This document shows, in pieces, positions 15,719 to 23,519 of a DNA stretch of 23,519 bases; positions within the stretch are counted from its first letter, which is position 1, and the number at the start of each line of letters is the position of its first letter. The notes under the pieces are model-generated. The model was not told the DNA's origin. It was given only the letters and a program-made list of their open reading frames with translations, and ran no database searches. The DNA is from Chitinophagaceae bacterium UBA3961. GTDB lineage: Bacteria > Bacteroidota > Bacteroidia > Chitinophagales > Chitinophagaceae. The stretch lies in the NCBI GenBank assembly GCA_002385265.1, contig DGDD01000192.1:1-23519 (forward strand), written 5' to 3'. The position numbers and the translations under genes are program-made.

Positions 15719-17953
15719 TTATAATGCTCTCAGGGCATGTTCCTCATCGTGACCAGCCAAAAGATTAGCAATGGCGTTATCGTATTTCTCTTTCCATTCT
15801 GTAATACGACCCCAATTCATTCCATCTACTTCAACAGATCCTGTGGTTACTTCGCCCAATTCTTCGAAAGCAAAACCTTCCATTGCTTGAAGGAATGCAG
15901 CTTGTTTATTTGCTTTTACAGAAACAATTACACGGCTCTGTGCTTCACCAAACCAATAACCATCTTTTCTGATCTTATAATCGGAAGCCACTACATCTAC
16001 ACCTAATTCTCTGTTAAAGCCAGACTCAAGCAACGCAATGAACAATCCGCCTTCGCTAACGTCGTGAGCTGACTCAATCAAACGTTGTTGAATAAGCGAA
16101 GCAACTTTTTGTTGAACATCGAATTCTTCATCTAATTCGAAATGTGGGGCCGGGCTGAATTCCACCCCGTGAATTTTATGCAAATATTCTGATGAATTGA
16201 TATCGCCGCGGCTGGTTCCGATCAGGTAGATCACATCACCGGCTGCTTTGAAATCCATGGTCATTTTTTTATTGGCATTGTCGAGCAAGCCTACCATTCC
16301 GATGGTTGGAGTTGGGTATACGGGACCGTCGGGGTTTTGGTTATAGAAACTAACGTTACCGCCGGTTACAGGTGTATCAAATTTGGTACAAGCTTCGCCC
16401 ATGCCTTTAATAGCGTTCACGAACTGGAAATATACTCCCGGATCGTAGGGATTGCCGAAGTTCAAGCAGTTGGTAACACCGAGGGGTTGTCCACCGCTAC
16501 AAACGATGTTACGAGCAGCTTCTGCAACAGCGATCATAGCACCTTTATAAGGATCAGCGAATACATAACGCGAGTTACAGTCAGTGGTTAATGCGAGACC
16601 TTTATTGGTTGGCTTTGCAACAACAACGGCTGCGTCACTTGGCGCATTGGTTGATGCATTTACAGTTCCTACCATGCTATCGTATTGCACATATACCCAA
16701 CGTTTAGAAGCGATGTTAGGGATGGTTACCAATTTTTCAGCTACTTCATATAAATCATCCGGTACTTCAATAGTATCGGGATTGAATCCTTTGATCTTAT
16801 CGAAATATTCGGGTTGTATGTAATCGCGAGTATTCTGAGGAGCACCACCGCCTAATACGAGTTCATAGGCAGGTAGTTCGGCTTCCAGTTTTCCATTCAT
16901 GTAGAAACGGAGAATACCGTCGTCGGTCACTTCTCCAATCTCGCTGCATGGGAGGTCCCATTTGTCGAATACGGCCTGCACGAGGGCTTCTTTGCCTTTT
17001 TCAACTACCATGAGCATGCGCTCTTGGCTTTCAGAGAGAAGGAGTTCCCAAGCTTTCATATTTTGTTGGCGGGTTGGCACTTTATCGAGGTCGATGCGCA
17101 TACCAACTTCGCCTTTGGCACTCATTTCAGAAGTGGAACAGATGATACCGGCAGCTCCCATGTCTTGCATTCCTACTACCGCACCGGTTTGAATCACTTC
17201 CAAACAAGCTTCCAATAATTTCTTCTCTTGGAAAGGGTCGCCCACTTGAACTGCGGGTAGTTCCTCAGCACTTTCTGCTGTAATATCGGCACTAGCAAAG
17301 CTTGCACCTCCGATACCGTCTTTACCTGTTGCACTTCCCACAAAGAATACAGGGTTTCCGATTCCTTTAGCAGTAGCAGAAACGGTTTCACCGTTCTTTA
17401 CCACACCAACGCTCATGGCATTTACCAGCGGATTGGTATGGTATTTTTGTTCAAAGTATATTTCACCGCCAACAGTAGGCACTCCGAAACAGTTACCGTA
17501 GTGACTGATTCCGTGTACTACTCCTGCGAGTAAGTGTTGAGTTTTTGCCTCGTTGAGATTGCCAAAACGGAGGGAGTTGAGAGAAGCAATAGGGCGGGCA
17601 CCCATGGTAAAGATATCTCTGTGAATACCTCCTACCCCGGTAGCAGCTCCTTGGAAGGGCTCGATGGCAGAGGGGTGGTTGTGTGATTCAATTTTGAACA
17701 CCACACCATAACCATCACCAATATCCATTAATCCGGCATTTTCTTCACCAGCCTTCACCAGCATCTTTTTTCCCTCTCTTGGAAGGGTTTTCAGCCATTT
17801 AATTGAATTTTTGTAGCTACAGTGTTCGCTCCACATACCACTGAACGCACAGAGTTCGTTAAAGTTGGGGGTGCGGCCGAGCTTTTGTTTAATGAGTTCA
17901 AATTCTTCTTCGGTGAGACGGAGTTGTTTAGCCGTTTTAACAGTTACTTCCAT
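15719..17953 (-). CDS. purL: Phosphoribosylformylglycinamidine synthase, PurL subunit
   Basis: 744 residues, the small PurL form that works with separate PurS and PurQ subunits to turn FGAR into FGAM in purine synthesis. It begins MEVTVKTAKQLRLTEEEFELI and has the catalytic GMWSEHCSYKNS (H44), the ATP/Mg segment ESHNHPSAIEPFQGAATGVGG split over about 89-109, GARPIASLNSLRFG, LQDMG-type motif MQDMGAAG, and a second half with TDCNSRYVFADPYKGA, LNFGNPYDP, VTGGNVSFYNQ and SAHDVSEGGL, giving the duplicated AIRS-like architecture. No purS or purQ is in this window. The ATG at 17951-17953 matches the family start. A -7 box is close upstream. Confidence 0.96.
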   Translation of the reverse strand: MEVTVKTAKQLRLTEEEFELIKQKLGRTPNFNELCAFSGMWSEHCSYKNSIKWLKTLPREGKKMLVKAGEENAGLMDIGDGYGVVFKIESHNHPSAIEPFQGAATGVGGIHRDIFTMGARPIASLNSLRFGNLNEAKTQHLLAGVVHGISHYGNCFGVPTVGGEIYFEQKYHTNPLVNAMSVGVVKNGETVSATAKGIGNPVFFVGSATGKDGIGGASFASADITAESAEELPAVQVGDPFQEKKLLEACLEVIQTGAVVGMQDMGAAGIICSTSEMSAKGEVGMRIDLDKVPTRQQNMKAWELLLSESQERMLMVVEKGKEALVQAVFDKWDLPCSEIGEVTDDGILRFYMNGKLEAELPAYELVLGGGAPQNTRDYIQPEYFDKIKGFNPDTIEVPDDLYEVAEKLVTIPNIASKRWVYVQYDSMVGTVNASTNAPSDAAVVVAKPTNKGLALTTDCNSRYVFADPYKGAMIAVAEAARNIVCSGGQPLGVTNCLNFGNPYDPGVYFQFVNAIKGMGEACTKFDTPVTGGNVSFYNQNPDGPVYPTPTIGMVGLLDNANKKMTMDFKAAGDVIYLIGTSRGDINSSEYLHKIHGVEFSPAPHFELDEEFDVQQKVASLIQQRLIESAHDVSEGGLFIALLESGFNRELGVDVVASDYKIRKDGYWFGEAQSRVIVSVKANKQAAFLQAMEGFAFEELGEVTTGSVEVDGMNWGRITEWKEKYDNAIANLLAGHDEEHALRAL

Positions 17954-17982
17954 GATTTTATTTGTGCCTGTAAAAGAAAGCG

Positions 17983-17990
17983 CAAAAGTA
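17983..17990 (-). promoter_or_regulatory. -7 promoter box for purL-hldD
   Basis: The minus strand reads TACTTTTG, matching TAnnTTTG. Expected initiation near 17976 leaves about 22 bases of leader before the purL ATG. No TTG is at the expected -33 distance. Confidence 0.5.
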
Positions 17991-18043
17991 CGAAGCCAAA
18001 AGCAATCTTATTTTATAAATTTACCCACTTTGCATCACCAACT

Positions 18044-18958
18044 ATGACAATTGCATTTGTTCACAATAAAAAAGCGCTTTTGCCGGGAATTACGGCCTAT
18101 CGACAGTTTTTTTCGCAGTTTGGCATTCAAACCGAGGTAGTGAGCCCCGATGAATTGGGCTTGGTACACAGGCATATAGAATGGCATTTCATGGGAAAAG
18201 ACCTGTCAAAGCCGCGAGAGGGCATCTATAAGATTCACGAATACGCTTCGGCATCGGTTCCCCCCTTTGCCGGTTATAAGAATTGGATTAAGAGTTTTTT
18301 TAATACACAACCCGATTTTAGGTTATTCCAGAACGAATATGTGAAGAATTGCTTCAATTTCAGAGATTCTATTTCCTATGGTTTCAGAGAAGTGGGTATT
18401 CCAAGCAATTGGCTGTTAAGTCCGGTTCACTTTCAAAAAGAGTTTGACTTCATTTATATTGGAAGTGTGGACCCGAATAGAAATTTGGAGCCCTTGCTTG
18501 AAAAGTTCACCAAGGAATTGAGAGATCGGAGCCTATTAGTGGTAAGTCAACATTACGAGGACCTTCAATCAAAGTACAGCAGCTATTCGAATATTCAGTT
18601 CAAGGGACCGGTTGACAAAGAGCAGGTTCGGATGGCTATTTTAAAGTCGCGCTTTGCTTTGAATTACATTCCCGATCTGGCTCCTTTTAATCAACAAACC
18701 TCTACCAAACTTTTGGAATATTGCACCTGTAGAATTCCCGTTGTTACTACATCCTACCCTTGGGTTCATCAATTTGAGGCATCGGAAGGGGGTAAATTCT
18801 TCTATTTAAAAGAGGACTTGAGCAATTTAAATTGGGAAACTTTGAATGAATTTGAATATGCGTTTCCTGATTTACGCGATTGGACCTGGGATCAACAAAT
18901 TCGAAAAAGCGGGGTGTTGGAGTTTATTGAGCAGGTGTTTCCGGAGGTAAGGTTTTGA
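18044..18958 (+). CDS. Glycosyltransferase, GT-B fold
   Basis: 304 residues from the ATG at 18044, giving MTIAFVHNKKALLPGITAY; the frame extends upstream into purL, but those residues are not protein-like and overlap another gene. The N-terminal half has a sugar-acceptor-type fold, with HEYASASVPPF and FRLFQNEYVKNCF. The C-terminal half has EFDFIYIGSVDPNRNLEPLL, NIQFKGPVDKEQV, then the donor-binding segment NQQTSTKLLEYCTCRIPVVTT (about 225-245), where K and E match the phosphate and ribose contacts of GT4-type enzymes. It likely adds a sugar to a surface glycan; donor and acceptor are unknown. It ends with WTWDQQIRKSG. It is divergent from purL, separated by 90 bases. Confidence 0.8.
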   Translation: MTIAFVHNKKALLPGITAYRQFFSQFGIQTEVVSPDELGLVHRHIEWHFMGKDLSKPREGIYKIHEYASASVPPFAGYKNWIKSFFNTQPDFRLFQNEYVKNCFNFRDSISYGFREVGIPSNWLLSPVHFQKEFDFIYIGSVDPNRNLEPLLEKFTKELRDRSLLVVSQHYEDLQSKYSSYSNIQFKGPVDKEQVRMAILKSRFALNYIPDLAPFNQQTSTKLLEYCTCRIPVVTTSYPWVHQFEASEGGKFFYLKEDLSNLNWETLNEFEYAFPDLRDWTWDQQIRKSGVLEFIEQVFPEVRF

Positions 18959-19396
18959 GAGGAGGAACGAGGGTAGGTGAGAAAGAACAGGGGGAGGAAG
19001 AGGGGGAATTGAGAATTAAGAATTGAACAGCCGGAGTAATTAATAATTAATAAGTAATAATTAATAATGGAACAGCCGGCAGTCAGGTTGATTGAATATT
19101 GGGTGCTAATCTGTGGAAATCTGTACTAATCTGAGAGCTATCTGTGGTGAAAATAAGGAGGGAGGAAATAAGAAGAAACTGCAAACGCTGCGAAAACGCT
19201 GCGTTCGCTGCGCCGCCGCGGTAAAAAAAAGACTACTTCGCGAAATCTTTGCGCTCTCCTATGTTTACGGAGAATATTTTTTTGACCACGGATTCGCACA
19301 AATTATGACAGATTTGCACAGATTAGCGGCTGAGTATTCTAAGATTCAAAAAAACTTCGCGAAATCTCCTCGCTCTTGGCGGTGATGACAGCGAAT
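18959..19396. repeat. Intergenic repeat block between two glycosyltransferase genes
   Basis: 438 bases without a credible gene, filled with short repeats. GAACAGCCGG occurs at 19025-19034 and 19070-19079 around a tract of only A, T and one G run of TAATTAATAA type. The 19-base arm at 19106-19124 (CTAATCTGTGGAAATCTGT) recurs inverted at 19308-19326 with one mismatch, about 183 bases away. ACTTCGCGAAATCT is directly repeated at 19235-19248 and 19354-19367. A GC-rich stretch with repeated CGCTGCG lies at 19187-19220. Similar 'AATCTGTG' and 'TTTGCG' strings are familiar intergenic repeats in Bacteroidota genomes. A 90-codon frame at 19113-19385 runs through it and is not believed. Confidence 0.7.
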
Positions 19397-20542
19397 TTAA
19401 TCGATCCATTCTTTGTTGAGGGTGTGGAGGTATTCTTGGATGATGAGGCGCACGTCGAATTTTTGTTTTACCAGTTGTCGGCCTGCGGAACCCATTTCAG
19501 CCAAAGCTGTTTCCGGCAAATTGAGCATTCGTTCCATTTTATCGGCTAAATCGAAGGGGTCATTGCTATTGCAAATAAATCCATTCAGATCGTGTTGAAC
19601 TACTTCTTTAGACCCACGGTTTTGCGCAGTGATAATAGGAAGTTCCATAGATGCTGCTTCCATCAATGATCGCGGAACTCCTTCATTATAAAAAGAAGGG
19701 AAAACAAAGCAATCGGCTTTTTCCAAATAGGCTTTCACATGATCGGTATAGCCTTCGTATTTTATTAGGCCTTCTTTTTGCCATTTATCCAGTTCTTCTT
19801 GATGAATAGAATCGGGATGGTTTTTCTCAAAAAAGCCAATCAGTACACAGTTGAAATCATAGTTTTTATTCTTCAAAATTCTAGCAGCATCAGCATATAT
19901 AGCAATTCCTTTGCTTCGTAGCAAACGAGTGCTCATCAGAAAAGTAAAGGGCTGCTTTTTCTTTGTATGTGGTAGCGATCCCTGTTTAAAGAAATTTGTA
20001 TTTACGCCTTCACCGGGCAATACTTTGGCCTTTTCAATGGGAATCAATTTTTCAATGATAAAAATGCGGGCGTCGTCGTTGTTTAAGAACCATACTTCAC
20101 GGGTCTTCTTCAAGCCGAATTTGTAAAGATTTTTGACAACTGTATTCAACCAATTCTTCTTTGCGAAGGCATATCCCAATCCAGTAACTACCGCAACCGA
20201 AGGAATTCCAAGAGAAGCAGCGGCCAATGAACCGTAGATATTGGGTTTTACCACATAATGAAAAATGAAATCGGGCTTCCATTTTTTGTAGAGTTGTTTC
20301 AATTCAAGGTAAAAGCGAATATCGGCAAGTGGGTTGGCCGCCTTATTATCAAAATGAATGGGAATAAATTGGCACCCAATATCGGTGAGTCGTTGAGAAA
20401 AATCATCGTCGGGGGCTATTACCAACACCTCAAATTGATTCTTGATCAGGTATTGAATTACATCCCATCTAAAATTGTAAACCGACCAAGCGTTATTGGA
20501 AACGAAGGCGATCCGTTTGTATGTAGAGGGGTTGAAATCCAT
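19397..20542 (-). CDS. Glycosyltransferase family 4, capsule/O-antigen type
   Basis: 381 residues, GT-B retaining glycosyltransferase of surface-polysaccharide loci. The N-terminal domain has RIAFVSNNAWSVYNFR (about 10-25) and HYVVKPNIYGSLAAASLGIPS followed by VVTGLGYAF, a signature of capsule and exopolysaccharide GT4 enzymes. The C-terminal domain has STRLLRSKGI, GYTDHVKAYLEKADCFVFPS and the donor-binding motif YNEGVPRSLMEAASMELPII. I chose the ATG at 20540-20542 (MDFNPSTYK); the upstream in-frame TTG at 20581 overlaps the promoter's -33 element. It is divergent from the 20611 membrane protein. Sugar specificity is unknown. Confidence 0.88.
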   Translation of the reverse strand: MDFNPSTYKRIAFVSNNAWSVYNFRWDVIQYLIKNQFEVLVIAPDDDFSQRLTDIGCQFIPIHFDNKAANPLADIRFYLELKQLYKKWKPDFIFHYVVKPNIYGSLAAASLGIPSVAVVTGLGYAFAKKNWLNTVVKNLYKFGLKKTREVWFLNNDDARIFIIEKLIPIEKAKVLPGEGVNTNFFKQGSLPHTKKKQPFTFLMSTRLLRSKGIAIYADAARILKNKNYDFNCVLIGFFEKNHPDSIHQEELDKWQKEGLIKYEGYTDHVKAYLEKADCFVFPSFYNEGVPRSLMEAASMELPIITAQNRGSKEVVQHDLNGFICNSNDPFDLADKMERMLNLPETALAEMGSAGRQLVKQKFDVRLIIQEYLHTLNKEWID

Positions 20543-20548
20543 GCAAAA

Positions 20549-20581
20549 CAAAGATACAATTACTTTATAAGTAGGGAACAA
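20549..20581 (-). promoter_or_regulatory. Promoter of the GT4 gene, nearly leaderless
   Basis: On the minus strand TTG (20579-20581), 22 bases, then TATCTTTG (20549-20556) matches the Bacteroidota promoter. The -7 box ends only 6 bases before the ATG at 20542, so the transcript would begin at or next to the start codon. Confidence 0.6.
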
Positions 20582-20610
20582 TTCATTAAAAATGAATAAC
20601 TTTCAGCGTT

Positions 20611-21855
20611 GTGCAGTCCATCATCATTTTCATAATAACGCTGGGGCTTTTCAGTTATTTCCTTGTTTATTTAAACAAGCGTTTTTCTGCGGGCTTGCAT
20701 TGGAAATGGCTGCTGTTAGGTTATTTCTCCAAAATTTTACTGGGGTGCCTGTACGGATATATCTATTTGCACTATTATGGGGGAGACGATACTTGGTATT
20801 TTAATAAAGGCGGTGCTGAAGAATTCGATTTGTTAAGAACCGATCCGGTTGGATTCTTCAAACCTTTCAATCCAATAGCTGCATTTGAGCGGTATGAAGG
20901 GTGGGGTAAAAATTGGTACTACTATTTAGTAGACCTGGAATGGAGTTTTATTACCAAGCCTTTGGGGTTGTTCCATATAGTGAGTGGGGGAAATTATTAT
21001 ATCAATGCTGTTTTGTTCAATTTTATTCAGATTTGGTCGGCCTTGATTTTTTTAAAATGGGTGCGGAAGCGCTTTCAAGTGCAAGGACCGTGGCCATTCC
21101 TACTACTCTGTTTTTTTCCTCCGATCGCGTTTTGGCTAAGTGGAATACGTGGCGATGGTTACTTGTTCTTATGCATGATGTTGGTAATACATGCATTTGA
21201 TTCATTATTAACTGAATTCAAAAAACGATCCCTCTGCTATTTAGCATTGGGCATTGTAGGAGTATTGATATTCCGCCAACAAATTATGGTGCTATTGGCT
21301 CCGGCTCTTCTGGTTTGGTATTCCGTTGTAAGAAAGAACCGACTGATTGGAAGGACGGCTGTTTGGGTGTATGGAACTTTGATAGCCCTGTTTATTTTAT
21401 CTTCCTTTCTTCCTCCCTCCTATTCTATTCCACTTAAAATTGCATCGCTGCAGAACAGCTATCGCCAGTTGCATGGAAAAACGATTCTTCCTTTGGGGCA
21501 ATTAGACGGTAGTTGGGTCACTTATATTAAAGTATTGCCGCAAGCATTTTCAAATAGCTTTTTAAGACCCTTCCCTTGGGAAGCCAAAGGAGCGCTTCAA
21601 TTATTCTTCAGTGGCAGTCATCTGTTATTTTGGTTCTTGTTACTGTTTGCTGTATTTAGATGCCGGCATCAATTACTCTCACTTGCGAAATCACCGGCTA
21701 TTGGATCGCTTCTAATCTTTAGCGTTAGCTTGTACTTAATTATTGGATTTACGGTACCCTATCCCGGTGCAATCGTACGGTATATAGTACCCGGAATGGT
21801 GTTCTTCTATCTCTGGATTAGGTTGGTAATGTTTCGCCCCCGAAATACAAATTAA
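20611..21855 (+). CDS. Polytopic membrane protein, possible GT-C-type glycosyltransferase
   Basis: 414 residues with about ten hydrophobic segments, for example SIIIFIITLGLFSYFLVYL (3-21), WKWLLLGYFSKILLGCLYGY (31-50), FLLLCFFPPIAFWL, LCYLALGIVGVLIF, IMVLLAPALLVWY, VWVYGTLIALFILSSFL, LLFWFLLLFAVF and LLIFSVSLYLIIGF. After the second helix lies YYGGDDTWYF with D59-D60, placed like the catalytic acidic pair in the first outer loop of GT-C enzymes (GT39/GT83 type). Start is GTG at 20611: an in-frame stop (TGA at 20593-20595) precedes it and there is no ATG at the N-terminus. It sits among glycosyltransferases and is divergent from the GT4 gene, so a role in surface glycan assembly is likely but inferred. 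Alternative: an oligosaccharide polymerase. Confidence 0.82.
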   Translation: MQSIIIFIITLGLFSYFLVYLNKRFSAGLHWKWLLLGYFSKILLGCLYGYIYLHYYGGDDTWYFNKGGAEEFDLLRTDPVGFFKPFNPIAAFERYEGWGKNWYYYLVDLEWSFITKPLGLFHIVSGGNYYINAVLFNFIQIWSALIFLKWVRKRFQVQGPWPFLLLCFFPPIAFWLSGIRGDGYLFLCMMLVIHAFDSLLTEFKKRSLCYLALGIVGVLIFRQQIMVLLAPALLVWYSVVRKNRLIGRTAVWVYGTLIALFILSSFLPPSYSIPLKIASLQNSYRQLHGKTILPLGQLDGSWVTYIKVLPQAFSNSFLRPFPWEAKGALQLFFSGSHLLFWFLLLFAVFRCRHQLLSLAKSPAIGSLLIFSVSLYLIIGFTVPYPGAIVRYIVPGMVFFYLWIRLVMFRPRNTN

Positions 21856-21885
21856 TATTTTTTTACATATTTATATTTTTCCAAT

Positions 21886-21908
21886 TTTTGGGTCATTTTC
21901 ACCCAAAA
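21886..21908 (+). terminator. Possible terminator after the membrane protein gene
   Basis: TTTTGGGT (21886-21893) and ACCCAAAA (21901-21908) form a perfect 8-base stem with a 7-base loop, 30 bases after the stop. The following TATTTAGCATTTT is only loosely T-rich, so strength is uncertain. Confidence 0.45.
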
Positions 21909-21925
21909 TATTTAGCATTTTCACC
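21894..21925 (+). promoter_or_regulatory. Direct repeat upstream of glnA
   Basis: CATTTTCACC occurs at 21894-21903 and again at 21916-21925, 22 bases apart (about two helical turns), some 105-135 bases before the glnA ATG. The first copy overlaps the loop and right arm of the hairpin at 21886-21908. A weak -7-like TTTCTTTG (21999-22006, one mismatch) is the best promoter candidate for glnA. Confidence 0.35.
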
Positions 21926-22029
21926 ATTTTATTCACACTAACGCTCGTAAACATAGAAAATTTAGAAAATATTCAACGTTTTTTAATTTATTTCTTCTTT
22001 TCTTTGTGGGAACGAAAAATTAAAAACTA

Positions 22030-23519
22030 ATGGAAAATTTACGTTTTAAAGCCATCAACGATCTTTCGAGCACATCGAAGGATGTTGAAGTTAAGGGAGC
22101 GGCAAAAATCACCGGCATTTTCGGAGAGAATGTATTTACATTGAAGACAGCCCGTGAATTTTTGAGCGACGAAGCTTATAAAAGCCTTTTGGTATCAATC
22201 AGAGGTGGTAAAAAAATTGACCGTGCTGTTGCGAATCAGATTGCTGCGGGTATCCGTCAGTGGGCTGAAAGCAAAGGTGTAACACACTACACGCACTGGT
22301 TCCAACCCTTAACCGGAACTTCGGCTGAGAAGCACGATTCATTCTTTACTTTGAAGAGTGATGGTACAGCTATCGAGGAGTTCGACGGTGCGGCTTTAAT
22401 TCAACAAGAGCCAGATGCTTCTTCTTTCCCAAGTGGTGGTATCCGTGCTACTTTTGAAGCTCGTGGTTATACTGCATGGGATCCTTCTTCACCTGCATTT
22501 ATCATGGAGATTGGTTATGGTAAAACCTTGTGTATTCCTACCATCTTCGTTTCTTATACCGGCGAAACATTGGACTATAAAGCTCCATTGTTGAAGTCAT
22601 TAGAATCTTTGAACAAGTCTGCTGTTGAAGTAGCGAACTATTTCGACAAGAACGTAACAAAGATCACTGCTACATTAGGTTGGGAGCAAGAATACTTCGT
22701 AATTGACGAAGCGTTCTTCAACGCACGTCCTGACTTGGTAATGAGTGGTAGAACAGTATTTGGACATTCACCTGCGAAAGGTCAACAATTGGAAGATCAC
22801 TATTTCGGAGCGATTCCTGAAAGAGTGTATGCTTTCATGAGAGACTTTGAAACAGAGAGCTATAAGTTGGGTATTCCTTTACGTACGCGTCACAATGAGG
22901 TAGCGCCTGCTCAGTTTGAGTGTGCTCCTATCTTTGAAGAAGTGAGTGTAGCAGTAGACCACAACACTTTGTTGATGGACATTATGGAGCGTGTTGCCCG
23001 TCGTCACAAGTTGCGCGTGTTGATTCATGAGAAACCATTTGCCGGCATCAACGGTAGTGGTAAGCACAACAACTGGAGTATGGCTACTGATACCGGAGTG
23101 AACTTATTGGCTCCAGGTAAAACTCCAAAAACCAACTTGATGTTCTTAACGTTCTTCGTTAACACTATCAAAGCGGTTCATGACTATTCAGACATTCTGA
23201 GAGCATCTATTGCTTCTGCAGGTAACGACCACCGTTTGGGTGCGAACGAAGCTCCTCCTGCGATCATCTCTGTATTCATTGGTCAGTACTTAACGAAAGT
23301 ATTGAACGATGTAAAACAACGCGTAGGTGGTAAGTTCGACGAACAAGACGAAGCTATCTTGAAATTAGACTTACATAGAAGTATTCCTGAGTTGTTGTTG
23401 GATAATACCGACCGTAACCGTACTTCTCCTTTTGCCTTCACCGGTAATAAATTCGAATTCCGTGCAGTAGGTTCTTCTGCTAACTGTGCGAATGCGATGA
23501 CCGCCTTGAACACCATCAT
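22030..23519 (+). CDS. glnN: Glutamine synthetase type III (partial, C-terminus off window)
   Basis: ATP-dependent synthesis of glutamine from glutamate and ammonia. I translated it from the ATG at 22030: MENLRFKAINDLSS onwards, open for 496 codons to the edge. GSIII proteins are about 700-730 residues, so roughly 200-240 are missing. Landmarks are THYTHWFQPLTG near residue 85-96, SFPSGGIRATFEARGYTAWD, the Glu-rich WEQEYFVID, RHNEVAPAQFE, GINGSGKHNNWS, GNDHRLGANEAPPAIIS and NRTSPFAFTGNKFEFR. These belong to the type III form common in Bacteroidota, not to GlnA type I. It is preceded by a 174-base AT-rich spacer with repeats. Confidence 0.96.
   Translation, partial: MENLRFKAINDLSSTSKDVEVKGAAKITGIFGENVFTLKTAREFLSDEAYKSLLVSIRGGKKIDRAVANQIAAGIRQWAESKGVTHYTHWFQPLTGTSAEKHDSFFTLKSDGTAIEEFDGAALIQQEPDASSFPSGGIRATFEARGYTAWDPSSPAFIMEIGYGKTLCIPTIFVSYTGETLDYKAPLLKSLESLNKSAVEVANYFDKNVTKITATLGWEQEYFVIDEAFFNARPDLVMSGRTVFGHSPAKGQQLEDHYFGAIPERVYAFMRDFETESYKLGIPLRTRHNEVAPAQFECAPIFEEVSVAVDHNTLLMDIMERVARRHKLRVLIHEKPFAGINGSGKHNNWSMATDTGVNLLAPGKTPKTNLMFLTFFVNTIKAVHDYSDILRASIASAGNDHRLGANEAPPAIISVFIGQYLTKVLNDVKQRVGGKFDEQDEAILKLDLHRSIPELLLDNTDRNRTSPFAFTGNKFEFRAVGSSANCANAMTALNTI

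Noticed and set aside
17822..18043. 74-residue extension of the plus-strand glycosyltransferase
   Set aside because: It would overlap the purL start and its promoter; the sequence is not protein-like.
19113..19385. 90-codon frame rich in Lys, Arg and Cys
   Set aside because: It is made of the intergenic repeats, and its composition follows the repeat units.
18959..19396. CRISPR array
   Set aside because: Repeats are few, of different types, inverted as well as direct, and not regularly spaced; no cas genes are nearby.

Overview
The window looks like an ordinary chromosomal segment of a member of the Bacteroidota, probably close to the Chitinophagales/Sphingobacteriia. This is an inference from gene content and signals; no taxonomic marker gene is present. 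The clues are a type III glutamine synthetase, a YidC with the large periplasmic domain beginning MDRNT, a bacterial ComA-like phosphosulfolactate synthase, few Shine-Dalgarno sequences, and several -7 promoter boxes of the Bacteroidota form TAnnTTTG. There are no tRNA or rRNA genes, CRISPR arrays, transposases or phage genes that I could see.

Layout. 1-542 (-) is the start of a zinc-ribbon membrane protein cut by the window edge. 655-1719 (-) is branched-chain aminotransferase ilvE. 1881-4994 (+) is a very tight five-gene run: an unrecognised protein resembling the psi subunit of DNA polymerase III or a degenerate uracil-DNA-glycosylase fold, rdgB (nucleotide-pool cleaning), an ECF sigma factor, its probable membrane anti-sigma partner, and a hotdog thioesterase. 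It meets the opposing aroE-comA pair (4991-6492, -) in a 4-base tail overlap. A TPR protein (6582-8000, -) follows. 8001-8416 is non-coding apart from a promoter with an operator-like inverted repeat, ahead of a small, very basic exported protein (8417-8761, +). Next come a DUF4412/GLPGLI-like secreted protein (8773-9429, -), yidC (9614-11437, -) and pyrG (11541-13190, -), the last two each with a clear terminator. A small membrane ORF with its own terminator lies at 13539-13712 (-). Then come proC, ADP-heptose epimerase (hldD/rfaD) and purL, all on the minus strand.

The right part holds surface-polysaccharide genes. These are a GT-B glycosyltransferase (18044-18958, +), a repeat-filled spacer (18959-19396), a GT4 glycosyltransferase (19397-20542, -) and a divergent polytopic membrane protein (20611-21855, +) with a GT-C-like Asp-Asp motif. 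Type III glutamine synthetase starts at 22030 and runs off the right edge.

Most genes are housekeeping: amino-acid synthesis (ilvE, aroE, proC, glnA), nucleotides (rdgB, pyrG, purL) and envelope (yidC, hldD, glycosyltransferases). I see no complete new system. The best leads are the psi-like protein in the sigma-factor operon, the small basic exported protein with its operator-like palindrome, several paired repeats at promoters, and the intergenic repeat block at 18959-19396.
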